Shown here: positions 11,299 through 22,638 of the stretch, piece after piece
Layout of the letters: the number at the start of each line of letters is the position of its first letter
Position numbering within the stretch: the first letter of the stretch is position 1
DNA from: an uncultured Pelagibacteraceae bacterium
Lineage (GTDB): Bacteria; Pseudomonadota; Alphaproteobacteria; Pelagibacterales; Pelagibacteraceae
Length of the DNA: 64,000 bases
Assembly (NCBI GenBank): GCA_902599495.1
Contig: CACKFY010000005.1
Coordinates: 1-64,000 of the forward strand
Direction: 5' to 3'
Program-made: the position numbers and the translations under genes
Notes under the pieces: model-generated
Databases searched by the model: none
What the model was told of the DNA's origin: nothing
What the model saw: only the letters and a program-made list of their open reading frames with translations

Positions 11299-13134
11299 AT
11301 GGATAAAAATTTATACATTGATGCATCGCATCCAGATGAAACTAGAATCGTTCTTAAATCTAAAACTGCAATCGAAGAATACGAGTTTGAAGATAAAAAT
11401 AAGGTAAATTTTAAGAATAATATTTATTTAGGTACAATAAGCAGAGTAGAGCCTTCTCTTCAGGCTGCTTTCGTCGATTTTGGAAGAATTAAACATGGTT
11501 TTTTAGCGTTTAATGATATTCAGTCCGACTATTATCAAATTCCAGCTGCAGACAAAGAAAAATTAAAAAGTGCGGAAGAGCAAATTCGCGAAGATTTAAA
11601 GAATACAAACATAGAAGAAATCAATACTAATCAAGAGTCTATTAATAATAGTGATAAAAATGAAAATTCTGAAGATCAAAATAAAAATAATAATAATGTT
11701 TTAGAAAATAAAACCAATTATAGAGAAAAATTAAAAAATACTTACGGTCTTAAAAAATATAGAATTCAAGAAGTAATTAAACCTGGGCAAGTAATTTTAA
11801 TTCAGGTTTTAAAAGAAGAAAGAGGTTCAAAGGGTGCTGCATTGACGACTTTTATATCTTTGGCAGGTAAATATATGGTTTTAATGCCAAACACAGCGAA
11901 AGGTGGAGGTATATCGAGAAAAATTTTTAATTCAAGTGATAGACAAAAAATTAGAGACATATTAAATAAAATTGAAATTCCAAAAAGCATGGGTGTAATT
12001 GTTAGAACGGCTGGTGCAAATAAAACTAAAAATGAAGTAGAGAAGGATTTTCAGAATACCTTAAAAACTTGGGAAGAAATTAAAGATAAAGCGGTAGTTT
12101 CAAATGCTCCTTCACTAATTTATGAGGAAGGAGATATCATAAAAAGAGCTTTGAGAGATATATACGACAACGAAACGAAATATATTTATGTTGATGGAAA
12201 TGAGGGATACCAAAAAACAAAAAAGTTTATGAAAGAGTTGATGCCTAAAAATGCAAAATTAGTTAAAAAATATAGAGGAAAGATACCTTTGTTTCATGAT
12301 GCTAAAATTGAAAAGGAGCTTAATAATATTTTTGAGCCAACAGTCAAATTAAAATCTGGTGGTTATTTGGTTATAAACCCTACTGAAGCTTTAGTTGCAA
12401 TAGATATTAACTCAGGTCAATCAACAAAACAGATGAATATTGAAAAAACTGCTTTAAATACAAATCTAGAAGCAGCAGAAGAAATTTGCAGACAAATTAA
12501 ATTGAGAGATCTCTCAGGATTAATAGTAATTGATTTTATAGATATGATTAATTTTTACAATAAAAGAACTGTAGAAAAAAAAATGCGTGAGTGCGTGAGA
12601 AAAGATAGGGCGAGAATTCAAATAGGAAGGATAAGTAATTTTGGCCTTTTAGAGATGACACGACAAAGATTAAGAGAGGGATCAATAAAATGGGAAACTA
12701 ATTTATCTCTTGAGTCGTTTTCACAAAAAATAGTAAAAAAAATTGAAATGTTGGCATTTAATAATAAGATTAAAATAATAAGAGCGTATGTTCCTGATAA
12801 AGTAAAACTTTATATAAATGCAAATTTATCAAAAGAATTGAGCTATTTTCAAAAAAAATATTTTTATAAAATAGAATTGATAGATACTCCACAATTAATG
12901 TTGCCAGAGTATAAAATAGAATTACTTAATAAATCAAAAAAAATTATCGATAAAATTGAGAATATCAATCAAGTAAAAAGTGTAAATTTAGTTGCTCAAA
13001 AAACTTTATTAAAAAATCAAAAAATTGATAAAAAAAACTATAAGGTCTTGTCAAAAAAATCTAAAAATAAAGATGAATTTAAAAAGAGTAAGAAGCTAAG
13101 AACTCTGTGGGTTAGAAAAAAAAAGGCTAGCTAA
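11299..13134 (+). CDS. rne: ribonuclease E/G family endoribonuclease
   Basis: 611 aa; S1-like N-terminus with [14 protein letters not shown], catalytic VAIDINSGQ...[39 protein letters not shown]. Short C-terminus, no long scaffold domain. Confidence 0.92.
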   Translation: MDKNLYIDASHPDETRIVLKSKTAIEEYEFEDKNKVNFKNNIYLGTISRVEPSLQAAFVDFGRIKHGFLAFNDIQSDYYQIPAADKEKLKSAEEQIREDLKNTNIEEINTNQESINNSDKNENSEDQNKNNNNVLENKTNYREKLKNTYGLKKYRIQEVIKPGQVILIQVLKEERGSKGAALTTFISLAGKYMVLMPNTAKGGGISRKIFNSSDRQKIRDILNKIEIPKSMGVIVRTAGANKTKNEVEKDFQNTLKTWEEIKDKAVVSNAPSLIYEEGDIIKRALRDIYDNETKYIYVDGNEGYQKTKKFMKELMPKNAKLVKKYRGKIPLFHDAKIEKELNNIFEPTVKLKSGGYLVINPTEALVAIDINSGQSTKQMNIEKTALNTNLEAAEEICRQIKLRDLSGLIVIDFIDMINFYNKRTVEKKMRECVRKDRARIQIGRISNFGLLEMTRQRLREGSIKWETNLSLESFSQKIVKKIEMLAFNNKIKIIRAYVPDKVKLYINANLSKELSYFQKKYFYKIELIDTPQLMLPEYKIELLNKSKKIIDKIENINQVKSVNLVAQKTLLKNQKIDKKNYKVLSKKSKNKDEFKKSKKLRTLWVRKKKAS

Positions 13135-13918
13135 TTAAACCTCTCTTAGGAGAGGTTGCTTCAGCAAAATAATTCTTACGCATTCTTCCAGATAAAAAAG
13201 ATTTTCTTCCAGAAATCACTGCGTACTTAAAAGCTTCCGCCATTAAGATTGGTTTTTTTGCAAGTGCAATAGCAGAGTTTATTAATACTCCATCACATCC
13301 AAGTTCCATAGCTATAGTCGCATCAGATGCTGTGCCTATACCAGCATCAATTATTACTGGAACTTTAGATTGTTTTATGATGATCGATATATTTAATTTA
13401 TTATGTATACCAAGACCTGAGCCTATCGGAGCAGCCAAAGGCATAATTGCAGAGGCTCCTAAATCTTCTAATTTTTTGGCGTGTAGAGGATCATCTGTAC
13501 AGTAAACTAAAACTTTGAAACCTTCTTTAACTAAAACTTTTGTAGTTTTTAAAGTTTCAATCATATCAGGGTATAAAGTTTTTTTATCACCTAGTATTTC
13601 TAACTTTACCATTTCCCATCCACCAATTTCTCTTGCAAGTCTAAGAGTTCTCAGAGCGTCCTTTGAGTTAAAACAACCAGCTGTGTTTGGAAGATAAATA
13701 AATTTTTTTGGACTAACATAATCCATTAACAATGGTTTTTTTTTGTCCGATATATTCACTCTTCTTACTGCTACAGTGACCATATCTGCTCCGGATGATT
13801 TTATAGCAAGTGCTGTCTCAGTTAAATTTTTATATTTTCCAGTGCCTACTATTAATCTTGATTTAATAATTTTTTTATCTATTTTGAAAATATCTTTTCT
13901 CAGCTTATCCTCCACCAA
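13127..13918 (-). CDS. thiG: thiazole synthase ThiG
   Basis: 263 aa; [60 protein letters not shown]. Confidence 0.96.
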   Translation of the reverse strand: MVEDKLRKDIFKIDKKIIKSRLIVGTGKYKNLTETALAIKSSGADMVTVAVRRVNISDKKKPLLMDYVSPKKFIYLPNTAGCFNSKDALRTLRLAREIGGWEMVKLEILGDKKTLYPDMIETLKTTKVLVKEGFKVLVYCTDDPLHAKKLEDLGASAIMPLAAPIGSGLGIHNKLNISIIIKQSKVPVIIDAGIGTASDATIAMELGCDGVLINSAIALAKKPILMAEAFKYAVISGRKSFLSGRMRKNYFAEATSPKRGLIS

Positions 13919-14108
13919 TAAATTGAACCATTTCTATTATGTCTTGATCTTTAAGTTTAGTAACATTGTACTTATTTTTAGGCAAAATTTTACCATTTAG
14001 TTCTATTGCAACTTTAGTCCTATTAATTTTGTATTTTTTTAATAAGTCAAACACAGAAAAGTTTTGCTTTATTAATTTTTTTCTTCCATTTATTTGAATT
14101 TTTGCCAT
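13905..14108 (-). CDS. thiS: sulfur carrier protein ThiS
   Basis: 67 aa ubiquitin-like protein ending in GG (VQFIGGG), overlapping thiG. Confidence 0.92.
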   Translation of the reverse strand: MAKIQINGRKKLIKQNFSVFDLLKKYKINRTKVAIELNGKILPKNKYNVTKLKDQDIIEMVQFIGGG

Positions 14109-14140
14109 AATTTAGTTAACTATTTTAATTATATCAAGTT

Positions 14141-14578
14141 ATGTCTAATATTTTAATAATTAATGGTCCCAATCTTAACCTATTAGGTGAAAGGGAAAAA
14201 GATAAATATGGTAACACTTCGTTAGAAAAAATAAAAAAAGACTGCTTATCCTTTTCTAAGAAAAATAATATAAATCTTACCTTCTTTCAATCCAATGTTG
14301 AAGGCGAAATTGTTAACGAAATTCAAAAAGCGAGGAATACTCAAAACTGTTTGATTATTAATGCCGGGGGATACACTCACACTTCTGTGGCGATCCATGA
14401 TGCTCTTAAAATATTAAAAATTCCTACTATTGAATTACACATTACTAATATTTATAAAAGGGAGGATTTTAGACATAAATCTTTTATAAGTAATGTTGTA
14501 GATGGTATTATTTGTGGATTAGGTTCTGAAGGCTATACTTTAGCCTTAAAAGCTTCTATAGATTTAATAAAAAAATGA
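14141..14578 (+). CDS. aroQ: type II 3-dehydroquinate dehydratase
   Basis: 145 aa; INGPNLNLLGEREKDKYG, QSNVEGEIV, INAGGYTHTSVAIHDAL, ELHITN. Confidence 0.96.
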   Translation: MSNILIINGPNLNLLGEREKDKYGNTSLEKIKKDCLSFSKKNNINLTFFQSNVEGEIVNEIQKARNTQNCLIINAGGYTHTSVAIHDALKILKIPTIELHITNIYKREDFRHKSFISNVVDGIICGLGSEGYTLALKASIDLIKK

Positions 14579-15003
14579 AAATAGATAAAAAATTAATAAA
14601 AGAACTTGTAAACTGTCTAAGCGAATTTAACATAAGTGAGATTGAGTATCAGGATGGAGATAAAAAGATAAAGGTTTCTAGAGCCCAAAAAAATTCTTCA
14701 GAAAAAGGTTTAACTAGTGCAGTAGTGTCCCCAAATAAAAGCGTATTAACAGATAATAACGAACAAAAAGGAGTCAGAGTTAAATCACCAATTATAGGGA
14801 CAGCTTATTTAGCGCCAGAACCAGGAGCGAAAAAATTTATTGAAGTCGGTGATAAAATAAAAAAAGGCCAAACAGTTATGATAGTTGAAGCAATGAAAAC
14901 AATGAACCATGTACCATCTTCGGCAGATGGAACTGTAAAAAAAATTATGGTTAATGATGGTCAACCTGTAGAGTTCGGTCAAACCTTAATTATCTTAGAA
15001 TAA
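14575..15003 (+). CDS. accB: acetyl-CoA carboxylase biotin carboxyl carrier protein
   Basis: 142 aa; biotinylation motif VEAMKTMNHV; ATGA overlap with aroQ, followed by accC. Confidence 0.96.
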   Translation: MKIDKKLIKELVNCLSEFNISEIEYQDGDKKIKVSRAQKNSSEKGLTSAVVSPNKSVLTDNNEQKGVRVKSPIIGTAYLAPEPGAKKFIEVGDKIKKGQTVMIVEAMKTMNHVPSSADGTVKKIMVNDGQPVEFGQTLIILE

Positions 15004-15007
15004 ATCA

Positions 15008-16345
15008 ATGTTTAAAAAAGTTTTAATAGCCAATAGAGGAGAAATAGCTGTTAGAATTATAAGAGCTTGTAAAGAATGGGGAATAAATACCGTCGCTGTC
15101 CATTCAGATGTGGACTCAGAGTCTATGCATGTCAGATTAGCAGATGAAAGTGTTTGCATAGGATCTCACCAACCTCAAAATAGTTATTTGAATATTTCAG
15201 CGTTAATGTCTGCGGTTGATTTAACTGGAGCTGAAGCAATACACCCTGGATATGGTTTTTTATCTGAAAATGCAAAATTTGCAGATGTGGTAACGAAACA
15301 TGGTATTAAATTTATTGGACCTAGTTCAAAAGTAATAGGAGAGATGGGTGATAAAATTCAAGCTAAAATTATTGCAAAAAAAAATGGATTACCAGTAATT
15401 GAAGGCTCTGACGGATCGGTAAAATCATTTGAGGAAGCGAAAAGTTTATGTAAAAAAATCGGTTACCCAATTCTTATTAAGGCTGCTGCAGGTGGTGGAG
15501 GTAAGGGAATGAAAATCGTTGAAAACGAAAATAGTCTTTCAGAATTATTTTCTTTAGCAAAAAATGAGGCAAAAAAATATTTTGGCAATGATGATTTATA
15601 CATAGAAAAATATTTTAAAAATCCCAGACATATTGAAGTACAAATTATGTCAGGAAAAAATAGAACAGTACAACTAGGAGAGAGAGATTGCTCAGTTCAA
15701 AGAAGACACCAAAAATTAATTGAGGAAACTCCAAGTCCAGTTCTTACTGAGGAACAAAGAAAAGACTTGTTAAATAAAACAGTGAGGATGGTTGAGAATA
15801 TTGGTTATGAAGGTGCTGGAACTGTAGAGTTCATTTTTGAAAATGGAAAGTTTTATTTTCTTGAAATGAATACAAGAGTACAAGTCGAACATCCTGTAAC
15901 AGAAGTACAAACAGGAATTGATATAGTTAAGGAACAACTTTGGATAGCTTTTACGGGAAATACAGCATTAAAACAAAATGATATAAATCCAAGAGGTCAC
16001 TCGATTGAGTGTAGAATTAATGCTGAAGATCCTGCAAAAAACTTTCAACCTAGCCCAGGTACAATTTCAGTATGTCATCAGCCATCAGGATTTAGAACTA
16101 GAGTAGATGGATCTATTTTTCAAGGATGTAAAATAACCCCATATTATGACAGTTTAATAGCAAAAGTAATATGTAAAGGAAGAAATAGGACCGAAGCAAT
16201 TCAACGAACTTTAAGATCTTTGGATGAATTTGTGCTTGAGGGAGTTACTACAACAATTGATTTGCATAAAAAAATTCTTAATCACAAAAAGTTTTTGGAC
16301 TCCTCGTTTGACACTAATTGGCTTGGAAAAGAAAAGTTTTTTTAA
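15008..16345 (+). CDS. accC: acetyl-CoA carboxylase biotin carboxylase subunit
   Basis: 445 aa; KVLIANRGEIAVRIIRACKE, HPGYGFLSEN, AAAGGGGKGMK, EMNTRVQVEHPVTE. Confidence 0.97.
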   Translation: MFKKVLIANRGEIAVRIIRACKEWGINTVAVHSDVDSESMHVRLADESVCIGSHQPQNSYLNISALMSAVDLTGAEAIHPGYGFLSENAKFADVVTKHGIKFIGPSSKVIGEMGDKIQAKIIAKKNGLPVIEGSDGSVKSFEEAKSLCKKIGYPILIKAAAGGGGKGMKIVENENSLSELFSLAKNEAKKYFGNDDLYIEKYFKNPRHIEVQIMSGKNRTVQLGERDCSVQRRHQKLIEETPSPVLTEEQRKDLLNKTVRMVENIGYEGAGTVEFIFENGKFYFLEMNTRVQVEHPVTEVQTGIDIVKEQLWIAFTGNTALKQNDINPRGHSIECRINAEDPAKNFQPSPGTISVCHQPSGFRTRVDGSIFQGCKITPYYDSLIAKVICKGRNRTEAIQRTLRSLDEFVLEGVTTTIDLHKKILNHKKFLDSSFDTNWLGKEKFF

Positions 16346-16854
16346 GCATTCTCACAACCTACCAACCATAAATCGTATATAGCATGATCAATAGGAGCTA
16401 ATGAGGGATTTGAAGAAAAAGTCCAACCGTTAAAAATAAAAACTTTTTCATTTTGGTTTTCTGAAATGTCTCTAACTTGTAAATATGCTACTGAATTATT
16501 TTTAGTTTCTAAACTTTTTGAAATACCACATTTCAAAGCTTTAATTTCTAAAATACCAAATTTTGCAGTTTCTCCTAATTTTATTTTTATTGGAATTGTT
16601 TTGGCTGTAATTTTATCTAAACCAATTAAATTTACAAATTTAAAATTATTTTTATCTTTATTTATAGTCTTTCGTTTTCTTATTGTTGTATTTGAACTAG
16701 GTATATTATCTTTTTCATTTTCAATAATTTCATAACTTGGTTCTAAATTTTCCAAATTAATAATTGGAGCCGAAATTATTTTATCTTCGGCATATAGGCT
16801 TGAAAACAAAATTAACGAAATAACTATTAGAAGTATTTTAATTTTTCCAAGTTT
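16342..16854 (-). CDS. DUF2155 domain-containing secreted protein (start near 16854, not 16980)
   Basis: Signal peptide from [23 protein letters not shown], then ...FNGWTFSSNPSLAPIDHAIYDLWLVGC. Situated beside the NDUFA12-like gene. Confidence 0.8.
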   Translation of the reverse strand, partial: KLGKIKILLIVISLILFSSLYAEDKIISAPIINLENLEPSYEIIENEKDNIPSSNTTIRKRKTINKDKNNFKFVNLIGLDKITAKTIPIKIKLGETAKFGILEIKALKCGISKSLETKNNSVAYLQVRDISENQNEKVFIFNGWTFSSNPSLAPIDHAIYDLWLVGCENA

Positions 16855-17194
16855 CATAATTTTTAAATTTAGTATTTTTTGATATTTTATTGGGTTTATA
16901 AGCTTTATTTGATCCAGACAAGTTTTGAGAGTGACTTTTCTGCCAATTATATTTTTTAACTGATTTTGAGGGAATTTCATTTACTGTGTGATGCATCCAA
17001 AGAAACCAGTCAGAGGTAATTTTTGTAGCCTCAATGTCCTTGGCATAGATTACCCATCTTTGATCTTTTTTATTTTTATAATATTTATTTCCATATTCAT
17101 CCGTTCCAACCAATTTTCCAAAAAATAAAGTTTTTAAGAATGTTCCGAATGTATTCTTGTTCCACCAAGTGAAAATTTGTTTTAATCCTATCAT
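16838..17194 (-). CDS. NADH:ubiquinone oxidoreductase 17.2 kDa (NDUFA12-like) subunit
   Basis: [70 protein letters not shown] is a characteristic NDUFA12 sequence. Likely ATG start at 17194. Confidence 0.92.
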   Translation of the reverse strand: MIGLKQIFTWWNKNTFGTFLKTLFFGKLVGTDEYGNKYYKNKKDQRWVIYAKDIEATKITSDWFLWMHHTVNEIPSKSVKKYNWQKSHSQNLSGSNKAYKPNKISKNTKFKNYETWKN

Positions 17195-17287
17195 ACTAAA
17201 TCCACACAATTTCTAATTGTATCATTATATTATAGACACTTACTACAATTTATATATATGATCAAATATCAGATTCATCCTAGAAAA

Positions 17288-18106
17288 ATGAAAAAATATT
17301 TAGTTGAAACCTATTATACCTGTACTTTCAAAACTGTTCATAGTTTAAATGAATTAAACGAAAAATCTATGTCAGAAATTGATAATAGAGAAGATGGAGA
17401 GGTAGAAGTTATCGAGGTAAAGCTGAATAATCGTAAAACAAAGAAAATTGGAGATAGTAACAATAGATCAAATAAAAATAAGGAAGAAATTAAAGTAATT
17501 GAAAAAAACATAGAACAAAAAGCAAAAAATATAGTCCAAAACAACAACGAAATTCAGAACAAAATTAAAACAAAAATTGGTAGCAGATTTAAAATGCCTG
17601 ATAGAAGAAAGGGATATATCCAAAAAGCTTCGATTGGTGAACACAAAATTTATCTACATACTGGAGAATATGATGATGGAAAAATTGGTGAAATTTTCAT
17701 TGATACTAATAAAGAAGGTGAGTTAGTAAAAGCTTTAATGAATAATTTTGCGATCGCAATTTCTTTAGGTTTACAGTATGGAGTACCATTAGATGAGTTT
17801 GTTGATGCATTTATAGATACTAAATTTGAACCTTCCGGAAAAGTTGATGGAAATGACAGAATTTTAAGTGCTACATCAATATTAGATTATGTTTTTAGAG
17901 AACTTGCTATTTCTTATCTAGGTAAAGAAGATCTTGCACATACACCTTCAATTGCTAAAATTCAAAATTCAAATGAAGTTAATAGTGATGATAAATTTTT
18001 AAAAATAGTTAAGAATATTACTTCTAAAGGCTTTGTAAGAAGTAACTACGAGGAAAAATTGGTTGATTTAAGCGATATTCGTTTAAATTTAAAAACTAAA
18101 AACTAA
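17288..18106 (+). CDS. stand-alone protein resembling the C-terminal TSCPD region of class II (B12-dependent) ribonucleotide reductase
   Basis: [111 protein letters not shown] matches the NrdJ C-terminal segment as I recall it. No RNR catalytic barrel is present. Start likely the ATG at 17288. Confidence 0.78.
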   Translation: MKKYLVETYYTCTFKTVHSLNELNEKSMSEIDNREDGEVEVIEVKLNNRKTKKIGDSNNRSNKNKEEIKVIEKNIEQKAKNIVQNNNEIQNKIKTKIGSRFKMPDRRKGYIQKASIGEHKIYLHTGEYDDGKIGEIFIDTNKEGELVKALMNNFAIAISLGLQYGVPLDEFVDAFIDTKFEPSGKVDGNDRILSATSILDYVFRELAISYLGKEDLAHTPSIAKIQNSNEVNSDDKFLKIVKNITSKGFVRSNYEEKLVDLSDIRLNLKTKN

Positions 18107-19890
18107 TTTTTTTTTATATCTTTTTTTATATTTAATTCTTTAAGTTGTTTATCTTCCACATTAGATGGGGCTTTCATCATAAGATCTTGTGCATTTTGAT
18201 TCATTGGAAATAATGTTATTTCTCTTATGTTTTTTTCATTAGCTAGTAACATAACTATTCTATCTACACCAGGTGCAATTCCACCATGAGGTGGCGCCCC
18301 ATAACTTAAAGCATTTATCATTCCACTAAATTTTTCATCAACTTCTTTTTTTTTATATCCGGCTACAGAAAAAAGTTTATACATCAATTCTGGTATATGA
18401 TTTCTTATTGCCCCAGAGGATAATTCAACTCCATTACATACAATATCATATTGGTAGGCTTTAATATTTAAAGGATTTGTTAAATCTATTTTTTCTATAT
18501 CTCCTTGGGGCATTGAAAAAGGGTTATGACTAAATTTGATTTTTTTTGTTTGTTCGTCTAATTCAAACATTGGGTAATCAACAATCCAACAAAAAGCAAA
18601 CTGATTTTCATCAATTAAGTTCAATTCTCCTGCAATTTTATCTCTTGAAACTGATAGAATTTTTTCAACCTCATTAATTTTGCCACAAGACATAAAAATA
18701 CTGTCTCCAATATCCATTTTACAAGTTTTCATTAATTCTTTAAGTGACTCTTCACCAAAAAATTTTCCAACGGGGCCTTTTCCTGAAATTCTATCCGTTT
18801 TTTCTAATGTAAAATAAGCTAATCCTGAAGCACCTTGTTCTTTTGCCCATTTATCAATATTATCAAAAAAGCTTCTCGGTTTATCTTTGGTGTTTTTTGT
18901 AACAATGCATCTAACTTTAGAGCCTTTTGATATTAATTTTTTAAAAATGTCAAATTTAACATCCTCTCTAGTAAATATATTTGTAATATCCTTAATAAGC
19001 AAAGGGTTTCTTAGGTCAGGTTTATCAGTACCGTAATTAAGCATAGCCTCATCATAAGAAATTCTAGGAAATTTAGTGTTTAAAATTTTTTTTGTTGAAA
19101 ATCTTTTAAATAAATTAACCATCAATGTTTCAATTACTTTAAATACATCCTCCTGCTCAACAAAAGACATCTCCATGTCTAATTGATAGAATTCTCCGGG
19201 GCTTCTGTCAGCTCTAGCGTCTTCATCTCTGAAACATGGAGCTATTTGAAAATATTTATCAAAACCTGAGACCATAATTAATTGTTTAAATTGTTGTGGC
19301 GCTTGTGGTAATGCATAAAATTTTCCTGGATTTAGTCGACTAGGTACTAAAAAATCTCTTGCACCCTCTGGGCTGGATGAGGTTAAGATAGGTGTTTGAA
19401 ATTCTAAAAAACCTAAATTTAACATTTCAGATCTTATAAAAGATATAACATTCGATCTTAAAATAATATTTTTATGCATGGACTCTCTTCTTAAATCTAA
19501 AAATCTATATTTTAATCTTATATCTTCAGGATAGTCTTGTTCACCAAAAACAGGCATCGGTAAGTCATTTGACTCTGCTAAAACTTTTATACTTTGAATA
19601 TTAACTTCAATTTTACCTGTAGTGAGTTCCAAATTTTCTGTTCCCTTCTCTCTTTTTATAACTTTGCCAGTAACGCTTATTACTGACTCCGGTCTGATTT
19701 TTTCAAGAACTTTAAAAAAATTTTTATTATTCTCTACTACACATTGTGTTAATCCAAAATGATCTCTTAAATCTATAAATAGTAAATTTCCATGGTCTCT
19801 TTTTCTGTGTACCCATCCAGATAAAGTTACAACTTTATTATTATCATTTTCTGATAATTCCGAGCAGTTATGTGTTCTATATTTATTCAT
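18103..19890 (-). CDS. aspS: aspartyl-tRNA synthetase
   Basis: 595 aa; [69 protein letters not shown]. Confidence 0.97.
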   Translation of the reverse strand: MNKYRTHNCSELSENDNNKVVTLSGWVHRKRDHGNLLFIDLRDHFGLTQCVVENNKNFFKVLEKIRPESVISVTGKVIKREKGTENLELTTGKIEVNIQSIKVLAESNDLPMPVFGEQDYPEDIRLKYRFLDLRRESMHKNIILRSNVISFIRSEMLNLGFLEFQTPILTSSSPEGARDFLVPSRLNPGKFYALPQAPQQFKQLIMVSGFDKYFQIAPCFRDEDARADRSPGEFYQLDMEMSFVEQEDVFKVIETLMVNLFKRFSTKKILNTKFPRISYDEAMLNYGTDKPDLRNPLLIKDITNIFTREDVKFDIFKKLISKGSKVRCIVTKNTKDKPRSFFDNIDKWAKEQGASGLAYFTLEKTDRISGKGPVGKFFGEESLKELMKTCKMDIGDSIFMSCGKINEVEKILSVSRDKIAGELNLIDENQFAFCWIVDYPMFELDEQTKKIKFSHNPFSMPQGDIEKIDLTNPLNIKAYQYDIVCNGVELSSGAIRNHIPELMYKLFSVAGYKKKEVDEKFSGMINALSYGAPPHGGIAPGVDRIVMLLANEKNIREITLFPMNQNAQDLMMKAPSNVEDKQLKELNIKKDIKKN

Positions 19891-20539
19891 CTGATAGTAC
19901 TTTTTTTATTAAATTAATATTTATCGATTTACCAGTAGATAAAGATAAATTGTCAATATCTTTAGTAAATTTAAATATTTTCTCGTAAGATCTCTCTATA
20001 TTTTTGATGATGAATTCTAAATTTTTACTGCTCAAATTTATCTGCTTATCAGAGAAAGTTTTCGAAATTATAACTCTAATAATATCATCAGTAGGTAAAC
20101 TTATCGGAATTTCCGTAAAACTATTAAGTCTTGATTTTAGATCAATTAAATTAATATTATAATTTTTTATATTTTTTAAAGAGTTAATTATCAAAATTTT
20201 ATTTAGTTGAGAGATTTGATTTAAAAATGTGTAAAGCAAATTTTCATTGATATTTTCTTCATAGTTTTCAATGACAACACAATCAAAATTTTCAACTAAA
20301 TTATTGATTTTTTCATTAAATTTATTTGCGTTTATTATTAATAATTTTAATTTTTTACTAAGAATATTCGTTAAATGAGTTTTCCCACAACCACTCGGTC
20401 CAAAAATATTTATTTTTTTGTCGGGCCATTTAGGTAAGCTTTCTATTAATTTGTAAGCTTCGAAATTATTGGTTGAAACAAAAAAATCTTTTTCAAAGTA
20501 AGTTGTTTTAAAAGGAAATTTAAAAATTAGCTGATTCAA
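19883..20539 (-). CDS. hda: DnaA-homologous inactivator Hda-like protein
   Basis: 218 aa DnaA-like AAA+ (IFGPSGCGKTHLTNIL) without the DnaA DNA-binding domain IV. Confidence 0.82.
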   Translation of the reverse strand: MNQLIFKFPFKTTYFEKDFFVSTNNFEAYKLIESLPKWPDKKINIFGPSGCGKTHLTNILSKKLKLLIINANKFNEKINNLVENFDCVVIENYEENINENLLYTFLNQISQLNKILIINSLKNIKNYNINLIDLKSRLNSFTEIPISLPTDDIIRVIISKTFSDKQINLSSKNLEFIIKNIERSYEKIFKFTKDIDNLSLSTGKSININLIKKVLSDE

Positions 20540-20540
20540 T

Positions 20541-21584
20541 TTATCTTAACCTCGCACTCCATTGATTATTGTTAAATTTTATATCTAATCCTTTTTCACT
20601 TAATTTTTCTTTGATCTTATTCATTTTACCGTAATACTTTATATTAATATAAGCAAATTTATTATTGAATTCGCGTACATAAAAATTTTCAATTAAGTCA
20701 ATTTCATTCAAAATATTTTGGAATATGAATAAATCACTTTGATTACTAATTGAAAAATAAACATTTAAAAAAGATGGTGCACCAATATCAATAATATTTT
20801 GTGATTTAACTATTTCAAGAATTTCTTTTTTTAAATATTTTAGAATATTTGGATATTCAATTTTTTCTACTGTCTTATCAGTAAAGGTAAAATTTTTTGT
20901 TATTTTTTTTGATGAAATAATGCCTTTTAAAAAAAATTTTGTTTTTTGTTTTTCATAATCTATTATTACCAGAAGATTGTCCTTATCATTTTCTTTGTCA
21001 AAAATATCATCCAAATTTAGAATTTCTAAATTATTTTGACTTTTTTTTATTGTTTCAATTGTTTCAAGATTTTCAATTGGGAAAATATATTCAATATTTT
21101 CATTCTTTTCTTCTTCGCTTTCCAACCAATTTTCATAAAAAAAATTATTATCGTAAATAAATATTTCATCATTTAATTGAAGCACTGGTAATATTATTAA
21201 AATTTTACCACTTACATCACTGTATTTGATATTATTTTGACTATAAAAATTATACATTTTCTCTCTTTTAAAATATAAATTTACCAATTCGAAAATTTGA
21301 TTGTTTTCATCTGTATTTTTAACGATTTGATAGTGAGAAACTAAATTTCTAATACTTCTTAGACTGGTATCTTTTATTTTGTAATAGTCCTTTTCTAATA
21401 AAATTTTACTATTTAGTTTTTCAAATCCTTTTTTAAAAGCTATATTGATTAATTCCTCTTTATTTTTAAAGGTATTTTTATTTACCTGTATATTATTAAC
21501 AGTAAAAATACTTTCACCACATAAAACATTTCCAGTTTTGGATAAAATGATTAAAATGACAAATATAAACTTTAATTTTTTCAT
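20541..21584 (-). CDS. DUF2066-like secreted protein
   Basis: 347 aa; N-terminal signal, FTVNNIQVNKNTFKNKEELINIAFKKGFEKL; located between hda and purM, as often seen for DUF2066 genes. Confidence 0.65.
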   Translation of the reverse strand: MKKLKFIFVILIILSKTGNVLCGESIFTVNNIQVNKNTFKNKEELINIAFKKGFEKLNSKILLEKDYYKIKDTSLRSIRNLVSHYQIVKNTDENNQIFELVNLYFKREKMYNFYSQNNIKYSDVSGKILIILPVLQLNDEIFIYDNNFFYENWLESEEEKNENIEYIFPIENLETIETIKKSQNNLEILNLDDIFDKENDKDNLLVIIDYEKQKTKFFLKGIISSKKITKNFTFTDKTVEKIEYPNILKYLKKEILEIVKSQNIIDIGAPSFLNVYFSISNQSDLFIFQNILNEIDLIENFYVREFNNKFAYINIKYYGKMNKIKEKLSEKGLDIKFNNNQWSARLR

Positions 21585-21609
21585 ATTTTATTAATTATCA
21601 TTATTATTG

Positions 21610-22638
21610 ATGAAAAAAAAACTCTATAGTTATAAAAATAGCGGCGTAAATATTTCTTTGGGAAACAGATTTGTTAAACATATAAGCAAATTAACAAAAA
21701 AAAATGTCCAAAAAACGAATAGAAACAAGATCCATAATAATATTGGTTCTTTTGGCTCTGTATACGACATAAGTTCTTTAAATATAAAAAAACCATTAAT
21801 CGTCTCTTGTACTGATGGTGTTGGCACAAAATTAGAATTATCAGACAAGTTTAATAAATTAGATACAATTGGTATTGATCTAGTTGCTATGTGCGTAAAT
21901 GATCTTATAGTTCAAGGTGCAAAACCATTATTTTTTTTGGATTATATAGCTGTAGAAAAAATTAAACTTTCAAAATTAAAAAAAATTTTTCTTGGTATTT
22001 TAAGAGGATGCAAAATTGCTAATTGTAATTTAATCGGTGGCGAAACAGCTGAAATGCCTGGCATTTATAAAAAAAATAAATTTGATTTAGCCGGTTTTAG
22101 TACAGGTATAGTACCAAGAAATAAAATTTTAAAAAATGATAATGTTAAAAATGGAGATATTATTTTGGCTGTCCCTTCGTCTGGCATTCACTCAAATGGT
22201 TATTCTTTAGTGAGAAGTATTTTAAAAAAGAATAAATTACCTAAGCGGTTAAAAAAAGAATTACTTAAACCAACAAAAATTTACGTGAATGAAATATTAA
22301 AATTATGCAAGAAAAATTTAATTCATTCAGCAGCTAATATAACTGGGGGAGGAATAATTGAAAATATTATAAGATCTGTTCCTAATAATCTTACAGCTAA
22401 TATTGATTTATCTAAGATAAAAGTGCTTAAAATATTCTCGTGGCTCAAATCAAAAAAAGTTTCTGACAAAGAAATGCTTAGAACATTTAATTGTGGTGTA
22501 GGTTTTTGTTTGATAACAAAAAGAAAAAACTTTAAAAAAATTAAAAAGTATTTTAAAAAAAATTTTTCACCTTATGAAATAGGATATATTTCAAAAGAAA
22601 ATAAAAGATTAAACTTATATAATAAATTAAAATGGTAA
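21610..22638 (+). CDS. purM: phosphoribosylformylglycinamidine cyclo-ligase
   Basis: SCTDGVGTKLELS, DLVAMCVNDLIVQGAKPLFFLDY, GGETAEMPG, HSNGYSLVR. ORF-track start 21607 is TTG; ATG at 21610. Confidence 0.95.
   Translation: MKKKLYSYKNSGVNISLGNRFVKHISKLTKKNVQKTNRNKIHNNIGSFGSVYDISSLNIKKPLIVSCTDGVGTKLELSDKFNKLDTIGIDLVAMCVNDLIVQGAKPLFFLDYIAVEKIKLSKLKKIFLGILRGCKIANCNLIGGETAEMPGIYKKNKFDLAGFSTGIVPRNKILKNDNVKNGDIILAVPSSGIHSNGYSLVRSILKKNKLPKRLKKELLKPTKIYVNEILKLCKKNLIHSAANITGGGIIENIIRSVPNNLTANIDLSKIKVLKIFSWLKSKKVSDKEMLRTFNCGVGFCLITKRKNFKKIKKYFKKNFSPYEIGYISKENKRLNLYNKLKW

Noticed and set aside
14109-14140. TPP riboswitch upstream of thiSG
   Set aside because: Only 32 bp separate thiS from divergent aroQ, too short for a THI element, and no conserved THI-box sequence was seen.
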